Shown here piece by piece: positions 6,039 through 11,768 of a stretch of DNA of 11,768 nucleotides. The stretch is taken from positions 1 to 11,768 of the forward strand of contig JAFALX010000357.1 of the NCBI GenBank assembly GCA_019234035.1, read 5' to 3'. The notes under the pieces are model-generated. The model did no database searches and had not been told where the DNA came from. It was given only the letters and a program-made list of their open reading frames with translations. How positions within the stretch are numbered: the stretch's first letter is position 1; each line of letters starts with the position of its first letter. A program made the position numbers and the translations under genes. Source of the DNA: Candidatus Dormiibacterota bacterium (GTDB lineage: Bacteria; Chloroflexota; Dormibacteria; Aeolococcales; Aeolococcaceae).

Positions 6039-7439
6039 ATGACACTCGAGGTCCACTACAAGCTCTTCGGCAGCGACGGCGTGTCGCTCCAGTCGCAGGA
6101 GTTGGCACGAGCATTGGAGGCTCACGGGTGGCAGCCGAGCTTCTGCGCCAGCGACGTGCCCGAGGGCACACGCGGCGTGCGCATTGCCGATCTGTCGTAC
6201 CGGAGCGACGAGGCCATCGCGCTGCGCGCTCGCCTCTTCGGCTCGGACAGCGGCGACGACGACCTCCGCAGCGAGATCGCTCGGCGTGCGCGTCCCATCC
6301 GCGCAGCGATCGAAGCGTACGTGCACGCGTCCGACATTCCCGTGCTGCACGTGCGCAATCTCATGTCGCTGCCGTACAACCTGCCGGCTACCCTCGCCAT
6401 CTACGAGATCGCACGCGAGCGCCCGAATCTCGGGTTTCTGCTGCAGCACCACGATCTGTATTGGGAGGGACCCAACGCGCGAAGCTTTGAGACGCGGGAT
6501 CACGCAGTGCGCGAGCTGATGGACGAGATCATGTGTCCGCGACTCCCCAACGCTGTCCACGTGCTGATCAATCCGATCGCCGCGGACGCGCTGGAGAATC
6601 GATTCGGCATCGCCGGCACGGTGATGCCGGATGCGTTCGACTTCGAGCGCGAGCTCCCAGTCATCGACGAGCCGGCGTTTCGCCGGAGGCTCGAGGTGCT
6701 CACCGGCGGGCCGGGTCCGATCCGCGGAGAAGACCTCGTGGTGTCGATGCCGGCGCGCGTCGCGATCAACAAGGCGATCGAGCTCTCGATGCAGTTCGTC
6801 GCCGGGCTGGATCGTGCGCGGGCACAGCTCGAGGATGCGCCCGACGGTCTCGGGTCGCAACGCCGTCGCTTCACGCGAAACAGCAGAGTCGTGCTCCTGC
6901 TCCCGCAGGGCGAGGATCTCGAGGACAACCGCGCGTACCTCGATCGGTTGCTCGACTATGCGCGCCACCTCCACATCACCGTCGCCTACGCCGGCGGGTT
7001 CGTTGTGCCCGACCGCCGAATGCAGCCGGGCGACACCGCACACGTGCCGTTCTACGGCACGTACCGCGCCGCCGACCTCGTCTGCTACTCACCGGAGCAC
7101 GAGGGCTTCGGCAACCAGGCGATCGAGACCGTGTGGGCGCGGCGGCCGCTCGTGGTGCTCGAGTACCCGGTGTTCAAGCGGTTCGTGCGCGACCATATCC
7201 CGCACTACGTCTCGCTCGGCGGCACCGAGGAGCTGGAACGCATCCATGAGTTCGGCGGCCTGCATCGTCTTTCCGATGTGCACGTGGCCCGCGCGGTGAG
7301 CGACGCCATCACCGTGTTGCGCGATCACGAGCTCGAACGCAGAGACGTCGACGCCAACTTCCACGCGCTCCGGAGCTTCTGCGACGCCGGCATCATCTCC
7401 GCCCGCTACATCGAGTTGTACGAATCCCTGATGCGATGA
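6039..7439 (+). CDS. Glycosyltransferase, GT-B fold, family 4-like
   Basis: About 466 residues from ATG 6039. The N-terminal half begins with a Rossmann strand and loop (LEVHYKLFGSDGVSLQSQEL) and contains LQHHDLYWEGPN, typical of acceptor-side loops. The C-terminal half carries the donor-binding E-x7-E motif, E355-G-F-G to E363 (EGFGNQAIE), diagnostic of retaining GT4-type enzymes. No membrane segment or signal is seen, so it is cytoplasmic. Donor and acceptor are not evident; glycolipid, compatible solute or cell-wall polysaccharide synthesis are all possible. The frame opens at GTG 5961 and has another GTG at 6018. I prefer 6039 because the domain starts there and GGACGG precedes it. It is divergent from the Mo enzyme gene with under 100 bases between starts, and stands alone rather than in a glycan cluster. 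Confidence 0.82.
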   Translation: MTLEVHYKLFGSDGVSLQSQELARALEAHGWQPSFCASDVPEGTRGVRIADLSYRSDEAIALRARLFGSDSGDDDLRSEIARRARPIRAAIEAYVHASDIPVLHVRNLMSLPYNLPATLAIYEIARERPNLGFLLQHHDLYWEGPNARSFETRDHAVRELMDEIMCPRLPNAVHVLINPIAADALENRFGIAGTVMPDAFDFERELPVIDEPAFRRRLEVLTGGPGPIRGEDLVVSMPARVAINKAIELSMQFVAGLDRARAQLEDAPDGLGSQRRRFTRNSRVVLLLPQGEDLEDNRAYLDRLLDYARHLHITVAYAGGFVVPDRRMQPGDTAHVPFYGTYRAADLVCYSPEHEGFGNQAIETVWARRPLVVLEYPVFKRFVRDHIPHYVSLGGTEELERIHEFGGLHRLSDVHVARAVSDAITVLRDHELERRDVDANFHALRSFCDAGIISARYIELYESLMR

Positions 7440-7459
7440 GGCGAGGCCGGTCAGTGGCG

Positions 7460-7481
7460 GCTCGGCACGGCCGGGCCGAGC
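7460..7481 (+). terminator. Possible terminator hairpin after the glycosyltransferase
   Basis: GCTCGGC (7460-7466) pairs with GCCGAGC (7475-7481) around an 8-base loop, 21 bases after the glycosyltransferase stop. No U-tract follows, so this is only a candidate; GC-rich actinobacterial terminators often lack one. The rest of the 156-base gap before the next gene shows nothing I recognise. Confidence 0.3.
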
Positions 7482-7595
7482 AGGCTCAGCGCCGACTTGT
7501 GGTCGTGCATGCGCCGGTCGCGGTGCGGTCTTCGGCGATGATTCGCGTCGCCGCGCGTAGCCGCGAGCAGGACCACCGAGATGTTGGAGGGAGCC

Positions 7596-7895
7596 ATGCA
7601 TCCACACAACGATGAAGCGGAAGAGGGCTGGTACACCGACCCCTTCGGTCGCCATGAGGCACGCTGGATCTCGGACGGGCGTCCCACCAGGCTCGTCCGC
7701 GACGGAGGCGTCGACTCCTACGACGAGCCACCCGACGTGACGCCGAGCCACGAGGCGGTGCGCATCGACCACCCCGAGGCGCAGCGGGCCGGCGACCTGC
7801 GCCGCGCGGACTCGGCAGAAGCGGGAGAGCCCTTCGACGAAGCCGCCGACATCGACGATGGGGCAGACGTGGTTTCGGAATCGACGCTCGACTAG
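7596..7895 (+). CDS. Small acidic protein with a GWYxDP (DUF2510-like) motif
   Basis: A 99-residue soluble protein. Residues 11-46 read GWYTDPFGRHEARW, SDGRPTRLVRDGG and VDSYDEPP, resembling the short aromatic GWYxDP-GR-E-R-W module found in DUF2510 and related small actinobacterial proteins. The remainder is strongly acidic and looks disordered (repeated D/E, A). The start ATG 7596 has GGAGGGA (7586-7592) ahead of it; an upstream ATG at 7581 overlaps that binding site and is less likely. No catalytic residues or membrane segments are visible, and the function is unknown. It ends 7 bases before the convergent TetR gene. Confidence 0.72.
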   Translation: MHPHNDEAEEGWYTDPFGRHEARWISDGRPTRLVRDGGVDSYDEPPDVTPSHEAVRIDHPEAQRAGDLRRADSAEAGEPFDEAADIDDGADVVSESTLD

Positions 7896-7902
7896 AGAGC
7901 GG

Positions 7903-8577
7903 TCAGTCGCGCGCGGCCGACGTGGCGCGCAGCCCGTCGACGATCACCTTGACCAGCCGCTCCGACGACCGCGTCGTGTCCTGGTCGGTGGCCGTGGACA
8001 TGCAGATACCGCCGACGGCGCGCATCAGGTCCGCACCTTCGATGTCGTCGCGCACCGTACCGGCGGCGACACCGGCGGCGAGCAGGCGGGTCGCACACTC
8101 CTGCGCACGCCCCTTGTTCGCCGCCAGCGACGAGTTGCCCGCCATCATCGGTTTGAGCACGGAGAGCATGCCGCGCTTGGTGTGCACGTGGCGCACGAAC
8201 AGGTCCATCCACTGCGCCAGCGCCTGATCCGGGGGGAGCTCCGCGAGCAGCTCGTCGGCACGCTCGCACAGCACGTCGACCTCGTGTGTGTACACCGCCT
8301 CCACCAGCGCGTCGCGCGTGGGGAAGTGGCGGTACAGCGTGCCGATGCCCACCCCGGCGCCGCGCGCGATGTCCTCGAGCGGCACCTCGGCGCCGCGCTC
8401 GGCGAACGCCGCGGCTGCGGCGGCGAGCAGGCGCTCGCGGTTGCGGACGGCATCGGCACGGAGATGCGTCTCACGGGCGGGCTCGCCCGCACGTTCAACG
8501 GTCGTTGCGGAAGGTTCGACAGCGGGCTCGGCAACACCGCTCCTGGAGCGGTCGGGGGCTGCGGTCTGATCGGCCAT
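7903..8577 (-). CDS. TetR family transcriptional regulator
   Basis: A 224-residue regulator. A polar, probably disordered N-terminal extension (about 1-40) precedes the DNA-binding domain: DAVRNRERLLAAAAAAFAE (42-60), then the helix-turn-helix VPLEDIARGAGVGIGTLYRHF (about 65-85), which has the family-typical GTLYRHFPTRDALVEAVY pattern. The C-terminal ligand and dimerisation region (about 95-220) is helical, and its closing part resembles the C-terminal domain of SCO1712-like TetR proteins, though that is a loose match. ATG 8577 is chosen because AGGTGG precedes it and the open frame further upstream crosses the promoter/operator region. It is divergent from the DHA2 efflux gene, with palindromes between them, so it very likely represses that gene and itself, released by a pump substrate. 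Confidence 0.92.
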   Translation of the reverse strand: MADQTAAPDRSRSGVAEPAVEPSATTVERAGEPARETHLRADAVRNRERLLAAAAAAFAERGAEVPLEDIARGAGVGIGTLYRHFPTRDALVEAVYTHEVDVLCERADELLAELPPDQALAQWMDLFVRHVHTKRGMLSVLKPMMAGNSSLAANKGRAQECATRLLAAGVAAGTVRDDIEGADLMRAVGGICMSTATDQDTTRSSERLVKVIVDGLRATSAARD

Positions 8578-8599
8578 GGCTACCACCTGGCTGTGTGAG

Positions 8600-8628
8600 T
8601 TGCAAAACGGAGGGAGCCTCCGTATACT
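8600..8628 (+). promoter_or_regulatory. Promoter for the efflux gene: TTGCAA, 17 bases, TATACT
   Basis: A -35 element TTGCAA (8600-8605) and a -10 element TATACT (8623-8628) are separated by exactly 17 bases, which is close to the housekeeping-sigma consensus. Transcription would start near 8634-8637, giving a leader of roughly 85 bases before ATG 8719. The A/T-rich -10 stands out in this GC-rich background. Confidence 0.7.
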
Positions 8629-8648
8629 TCCGGAGGAAGCTTCCGTTT
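8607..8648. promoter_or_regulatory. Stacked palindromes, probable TetR operator
   Basis: Three palindromes lie in tandem: ACGGAGG-GAG-CCTCCGT (8607-8623), CTTCC-GGA-GGAAG (8627-8639) and the perfect GGAAGCTTCC (8635-8644). The first fills the -35/-10 spacer of the efflux promoter and ends on the first base of the -10 box; the others cover the expected start point. The outer edges AAACGG (from 8605) and CCGTTT (to 8648) also mirror each other. TetR-family operators are palindromes in just such positions, so repression by blocking RNA polymerase is a strong inference. Confidence 0.7.
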
Positions 8649-8675
8649 CGACATCGTACCGCATCTCACGGGTCT

Positions 8676-8698
8676 CCGCGAAATCGGAGATTTCGTGG
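8676..8698. promoter_or_regulatory. Perfect 7-bp inverted repeat in the efflux-gene leader
   Basis: CGAAATC (8679-8685) and GATTTCG (8689-8695) flank GGA, and the outer CC (8676-8677) pairs with GG (8697-8698) across one mismatch. It lies in the transcribed leader, 10 bases before the Shine-Dalgarno GGAGGA (8709-8714). It may be a second regulator site or an RNA hairpin affecting translation; its sequence differs from the palindromes upstream. Confidence 0.5.
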
Positions 8699-8718
8699 GG
8701 TGGAATCTGGAGGAACTC

Positions 8719-10248
8719 ATGGCAACCACCGCAGCCAGGCCTCGTCCGTCGACGGAAGGAGGCGCCCGCCGGGTCAGCCCCCGGCTGGTGCTCGCCGTCA
8801 TCCTCACCGTGCAGCTCATGGTGGTCATCGACGCCACCATCGTGAACGTCGCCCTCCCGGGCATCGCGCGTGCCCTCCACTTCACCGCGGCGAGCCTCTC
8901 CTGGGTCGTCACGGGCTACACCCTCGCGTTCGGCGGCCTGCTGCTCCTCGGGGCCCGAGCCGGTGACCTGCTCGGACGCCGGCGCACGTTCATGGCGGGC
9001 ATCGCCATCTTCACGCTGGCGTCCCTCGCCGGCGGCGCCGCACCCAGCGCAGCGGCCCTGCTCGCTGCTCGCGCGGTGCAGGGCATGGGCGGTGCGCTGG
9101 CGGCTCCGTCGGCACTCGCGCTGCTGATGGTCCAGTTCCCCGAGGGTCGCGCCCGCACGCGGGCTCTCGGCTGGTTCGCCGCCGTGTCCATCGGCGGGAT
9201 GGCCCTCGGCCTCATCCTCGGCGGCCTGCTCACGCAGTTCGCCTCGTGGCGCTGGGTCTTCTTCGTCAACGTGCCGATCGGCATCGCGCTGGTCGCTGCG
9301 TCACGCGCCGTGTTGGTCGAGACACCGACGCGCCACGGCCGCTTCGACATCGCGGGTGCGTTGCTGTCGACGACGGGCGTCACCTCGCTTGCCTACGGCT
9401 TCGTCAGCGCGGCTCAGAACGGCTGGGGTGCAGCGATCACGGTGCTCGCGTTCACCGCAGGCGTCGTGCTGCTGGCCGCGTTCGTCGCGGTGGAGACGCG
9501 TGCCGCCGAGCCCATCACCCCCCTGGGCCTGTTCCTCAACCGGACCCGCGCCGCCGCCTACGTGGCACGCCTGCTGCTGCTGGCCGGCGTCTTCGGGATG
9601 TTCTTCTTCCTCACCCAGTTCATGCAGGAGGTGCGTGGCTACGGCTCGCTCGAGACCGGGCTCGCATTCCTGCCCTTCACGCTGCTGCTCTTCGTGATGT
9701 CGCAGCTGACCGCGCGCGTGCTGCTCGAGCGCTACGACGCCAAGCGGCTCATGGTCGTCGGACTCACGATCTCGACCCTCGGGATGGTGGTGCTGACGCA
9801 GCTCAGCGCGAGCAGCGGCTACCTCGCATTTCTCATTCCGATGCTGCTGTTCGGGCTCGGCAACGGCCTCGCGTTCGTGCCGCTGACCAATGCGGGTCTG
9901 CACGGCGTGCAGCCGTCGCAGGCGGGCGCCGCGTCCGGGCTCGTGAACGTGATGCAGCAGCTCGGTGCCGCTCTGGGCCTTGCGGTCCTGGTGTCGGTGT
10001 TCGGCAGCGCAGGCTCGACGGGCGTCGCCGTCACGGCAGCCGCGCGAGCCGCGTTCGTCACCGGCGCCGACCACGCATTCATCGCCGGCGCCATCTTCGT
10101 CGCGGCCTCACTGGCGGCAATCGCCCTGGCAATCCCGGGCCGCCGCGCCGTCGCGCGCGCGACCGCGGCCGCCGAGGTGCCCGCGTGGGTCCGCACCATC
10201 GGCGAAGGCGAGGGCGACGACACGCCGGTCGCCGCTTCCGCGCACTGA
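8719..10248 (+). CDS. DHA2 family MFS efflux transporter (14 membrane segments)
   Basis: A 509-residue membrane protein of the EmrB/QacA type, expected to expel drugs or other toxic compounds using the proton gradient. TM1 carries motif D1 VVIDATIVNVALP (35-47) with the conserved acidic D38. Motif A is GARAGDLLGRRR (78-89) in the 2-3 loop. Motif C lies around GGMALGLILGG (159-169), followed by the family-typical SWRWVFFVNVPIG (176-188). The hydrophobic pattern agrees with 14 segments, and the length fits the subfamily. ATG 8719 is chosen over the in-frame GTG at 8695 because GGAGGA (8709-8714) precedes it and the GTG sits in the leader hairpin. It is divergent from the TetR gene, which probably controls it. 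The substrate cannot be read from sequence. Confidence 0.95.
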   Translation: MATTAARPRPSTEGGARRVSPRLVLAVILTVQLMVVIDATIVNVALPGIARALHFTAASLSWVVTGYTLAFGGLLLLGARAGDLLGRRRTFMAGIAIFTLASLAGGAAPSAAALLAARAVQGMGGALAAPSALALLMVQFPEGRARTRALGWFAAVSIGGMALGLILGGLLTQFASWRWVFFVNVPIGIALVAASRAVLVETPTRHGRFDIAGALLSTTGVTSLAYGFVSAAQNGWGAAITVLAFTAGVVLLAAFVAVETRAAEPITPLGLFLNRTRAAAYVARLLLLAGVFGMFFFLTQFMQEVRGYGSLETGLAFLPFTLLLFVMSQLTARVLLERYDAKRLMVVGLTISTLGMVVLTQLSASSGYLAFLIPMLLFGLGNGLAFVPLTNAGLHGVQPSQAGAASGLVNVMQQLGAALGLAVLVSVFGSAGSTGVAVTAAARAAFVTGADHAFIAGAIFVAASLAAIALAIPGRRAVARATAAAEVPAWVRTIGEGEGDDTPVAASAH

Positions 10249-10268
10249 GAACGTTTCGCCCCGTTGGT

Positions 10269-10290
10269 GGGGCCCGCCGCCGCGGGCCTC
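10269..10290 (+). terminator. GC-rich hairpin after the efflux gene, probable terminator
   Basis: GGCCCGC (10271-10277) pairs with GCGGGCC (10282-10288) around a four-base loop, and the stem extends by a G-T and a G-C pair. It begins 21 bases after the efflux stop and ends 35 bases before the next gene. There is no U-tract, so termination is inferred from stem strength and position. Confidence 0.5.
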
Positions 10291-10324
10291 ACCCCTCTCC
10301 CCGATTCCCTGCTACCGTGCCGGT

Positions 10325-10669
10325 GTGGTTGGTAAGCAGGGAAGCACTGTCAGCCAGGAGTTACCGTTCACCCCACGCCAGGAGGCGCTGCTCGAGGCGC
10401 TCGGCGACCCCACACGGCGGCTGATCCTCGCCCGGCTGCGAGGCGGACCGCTGGCGGTGGTCGCCATCGCCAGTGGCCTGCCGGTGTCGCGCCCGGCGGT
10501 GTCGCAGCACCTTCGCGTGCTCAAGGACGCGGGCCTCGTGGTCGATCGACCCGAGGCGAACCGCCGCCTCTACTCCATCGACCCCGGCGGCCTGGCTGAG
10601 CTGCGCGCGATGCTCGACTCGTTCTGGGCGGCGGCGCTGACGCAGTTCAAGGATGTCGTGGAACACTAG
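10325..10669 (+). CDS. ArsR-type winged-helix transcriptional regulator
   Basis: A 114-residue protein made of one winged-helix domain. ALLEALGDPTRRLILARL (21-38) is the family opening. The recognition helix lies in SRPAVSQHLRVLKDAG (55-70) and the beta wing in LVVDRPEANRRLYSID (71-86). The end, LDSFWAAALTQFKDVVEH, is typical of members paired with SRPBCC/AHSA1 genes. No cysteine metal site is present, so it is not a classical metal sensor. GTG 10325 has no Shine-Dalgarno, but a TACCGT (10313-10318) placed like a -10 box suggests a leaderless transcript starting on the GTG. The next gene downstream is a DUF6855-like protein, not the usual SRPBCC partner. Targets unknown. Confidence 0.9.
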   Translation: MVGKQGSTVSQELPFTPRQEALLEALGDPTRRLILARLRGGPLAVVAIASGLPVSRPAVSQHLRVLKDAGLVVDRPEANRRLYSIDPGGLAELRAMLDSFWAAALTQFKDVVEH

Positions 10670-10719
10670 GATCGTCGGCGACGGCACGCACACGCGGCCG
10701 GCATGTGGAGGGTCCAGGG

Positions 10720-11133
10720 GTGGCGAAGGCAACGGGCGACGGCACGAAGGACAGTCCCTGGGAGCTCACGACTCCGCCCGGGACGTCCGCCTACCAGATG
10801 TATCGGGACCAATCCGCCGACCCGCCGGCGCTGGTCTGCCAGGTCGGCTCGACGAAGCTCACATACCACCTGCGGTGCATCGACGATCTGCATGCGATGC
10901 TCACCGAGCGCGGCGACTGGATTCCGCTCGGCGGCGCCGACGAACAGAAGCCCGCGGCCGAGGGCACGGTCGAGGCCTGGGCTCGCGATCCGTCCAACCC
11001 CGTCGGCGGGTGGTACGGGTTGAAGAAGGGGTACCGCGGCCGCTTCGGCGTGTACGTGCCACCGCTGCTCGAAGCGCTCGGGCTCGCGGAGGTCGAGCAC
11101 AATCCGCGCAACAACCGGATGCGCGCGCTCTGA
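10720..11133 (+). CDS. Conserved protein of unknown function (DUF6855-like)
   Basis: A 137-residue soluble protein with many conserved-looking blocks: DGTKDSPWELTTPPGTS (7-23), ALVCQVGSTKLTY (37-49), GDWIPLGGADEQKPA (65-79), VGGWYGLKKGYRGRFGVYVPPLLE (95-118, in part) and a basic end, HNPRNNRMRAL. From memory this pattern is an actinobacterial family of about 120-140 residues, which I believe is DUF6855; the label should be checked. No enzyme motif, signal or membrane segment is visible. GTG 10720 is preferred over GTG 10705 because GGAGGG (10707-10712) sits 7 bases before it and the conserved part begins there. It follows the ArsR gene by 50 bases on the same strand and may be co-transcribed with it. 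Confidence 0.8.
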   Translation: MAKATGDGTKDSPWELTTPPGTSAYQMYRDQSADPPALVCQVGSTKLTYHLRCIDDLHAMLTERGDWIPLGGADEQKPAAEGTVEAWARDPSNPVGGWYGLKKGYRGRFGVYVPPLLEALGLAEVEHNPRNNRMRAL

Positions 11134-11154
11134 CCGGTCAATGCCGGTGAGCGG

Positions 11155-11262
11155 TCAGTAGTTGATCGCGTTGTTGACCAGCGTGGTCTTGACGATGGCG
11201 ATGGTCAGCGCGACGAGGCAGATGCCGATACCGATGAGCGCCGTCTTGCGCAGAAACGGCAT
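11155..11262 (-). CDS. Possible 35-residue single-span membrane peptide
   Basis: ATG 11262 opens a short frame: MPFLRKTALIGIGI, then CLVALTIAIVK, ending TTLVNNAINY before TGA. It has a basic N-terminus, one hydrophobic span of about 18 residues and a polar tail, the layout of small single-pass membrane proteins. In 33 of 35 sense codons the third base is G or C, matching real genes here. Against it: no Shine-Dalgarno is visible, and the frame stays open further upstream without a better start. It lies between the convergent DUF6855-like gene and the divergent DyP gene. I recognise no family; function unknown. Confidence 0.45.
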   Translation of the reverse strand: MPFLRKTALIGIGICLVALTIAIVKTTLVNNAINY

Positions 11263-11284
11263 CGGCCATGACGACGACGCATGC

Positions 11285-11307
11285 TGCGCGCGCCTTCGCA
11301 GCGCGCA
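11285..11307. repeat. 7-bp inverted repeat upstream of the DyP gene
   Basis: TGCGCGC (11285-11291) and GCGCGCA (11301-11307) flank nine bases, about 65 bases before the peroxidase start. An overlapping alternative pairing GCTGCG (11284-11289) with CGCAGC (11298-11303) also exists. It could be an operator or just GC-rich chance. Confidence 0.3.
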
Positions 11308-11371
11308 ACCACCGTTGAGGCCCTGTGCCACGCTTGTTCGCACGCGTTGACCAGGCAGGAGGGCGCCCAGA

Positions 11372-11768
11372 ATGACGCAGACACCGCAACCGGTGCTCAC
11401 GCCGCTCACGAGTACCGCGATCTTTCTCGTCGCGACGATCAACCCCGGCGGCGAGGCAGCCGTGCACGACCTGATCGGCGACGTCACCGGGCTGCGGCGT
11501 GCGGTCGGATTCCGCATCCTCGAGGGCCGTCTCGCCGCCGTCGTCGGCATCGGCTCGGCCGCGTGGGACCGGCTGTTCACCGGGCCGCGCCCGGCCAGGC
11601 TGCACCCATTTCGCGAGTTGCAGGGGCCGCGCCATCACGCGCCGTCGACTGCCGGCGACCTCATGTTCCACATCCGCGCCACCGAGATGGACCTGTGCTT
11701 CGAGTACGCCACGCACATCGCAGCACGGTTGCGCGACGTCGTGACGGTGATCGACGAGGTGCACGGCT
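11372..11768 (+). CDS. DyP-type (dye-decolourising) heme peroxidase, N-terminal part
   Basis: The first 132 codons of a DyP-type peroxidase, cut by the window edge. The family-typical opening PQPVLTPLTSTAIFLVATI (5-23) leads to GLRRAVGFRI (40-49), AVVGIGSAAWDRLF (56-69), LHPFRELQGPRH (77-88) and GDLMFHIRATEMDLCFE (95-111), the pattern of B-type (DypB/YfeX-like) enzymes. The catalytic GxxDG loop and the heme-ligating histidine lie beyond the window, so activity cannot be confirmed. ATG 11372 has AGGAGGG (11357-11363) eight bases ahead. No secretion signal is visible, consistent with cytoplasmic or encapsulin-packaged enzymes; a C-terminal packaging tag could not be examined. It is divergent from the putative membrane peptide. 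Confidence 0.93.
   Translation, partial: MTQTPQPVLTPLTSTAIFLVATINPGGEAAVHDLIGDVTGLRRAVGFRILEGRLAAVVGIGSAAWDRLFTGPRPARLHPFRELQGPRHHAPSTAGDLMFHIRATEMDLCFEYATHIAARLRDVVTVIDEVHG

Noticed and set aside
5967..7043. 358-codon minus-strand frame inside the glycosyltransferase
   Set aside because: Exact antisense of the E-x7-E glycosyltransferase; no family-like features.
9246..10424. 392-codon plus-strand frame inside and beyond the efflux gene, and the antisense frame 9301-10074
   Set aside because: The DHA2 frame has every expected motif; these others are Arg- or Gln/His-rich shadows.
11133..11148. ACCGG/CCGGT stem between the convergent DUF6855-like and small membrane-peptide genes
   Set aside because: A five-pair stem without U-tract is expected by chance at this GC content.

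Overview
The window is GC-rich, with almost every codon ending in G or C and many GTG/TTG starts. The gene content (GWYxDP-type small protein, DUF6510-like protein, cytoplasmic sulfite-oxidase-fold enzyme with its own flavin reductase, B-type DyP peroxidase) points to a high-GC actinomycete. My guess is Thermoleophilia/Solirubrobacterales or a relative; this is inferred from protein style, not from a marker gene. There is no rRNA, tRNA, CRISPR array, intact insertion sequence or phage gene. It reads as chromosomal housekeeping and accessory sequence, densely packed, with no gene-free stretch above about 160 bases.

Layout. Positions 1-579 (-) hold the N-terminal ATPase domain of an ABC-F protein that runs off the left edge. 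Positions 603-1130 (+) are a LysE/RhtB exporter relic that lacks its first membrane segment and has an internal amber codon. From 5944 down to 1146 the minus strand carries a run of six genes: a molybdopterin oxidoreductase, an FAD/NAD(P)-binding reductase, a four-cysteine DUF6510-type protein (apparently frameshifted), a GT51 peptidoglycan transglycosylase, a class I methyltransferase and a membrane-anchored polysaccharide deacetylase. A long 23-bp inverted repeat lies between the transglycosylase and methyltransferase genes. From 6039 to 7895 (+) are a GT4-type glycosyltransferase and a small acidic GWYxDP protein. A divergent TetR/DHA2-efflux pair (7903-10248) follows, with a well-formed promoter and stacked palindromes between the genes. 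The right end has an ArsR-type regulator, a conserved protein of unknown function (DUF6855-like), a possible 35-residue membrane peptide on the minus strand, and the first 132 codons of a DyP-type peroxidase.

How the genes work together. Three modules can be argued. (1) The Mo enzyme, flavin reductase and zinc/iron-ribbon protein are chained by overlap and by a ribosome binding site lying across the preceding stop codon; they look like one NAD(P)H-to-molybdenum electron path. (2) The transglycosylase, the deacetylase and possibly the glycosyltransferase act on envelope polysaccharides. (3) The TetR repressor probably controls the efflux pump through an operator that fills the -35/-10 spacer. 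No wholly new defence or mobile system is visible. The most interesting points are the operator/promoter design, the long inverted repeat, the Mo-reductase module with its frameshift, and the transglycosylase that seems to lack its second glutamate.
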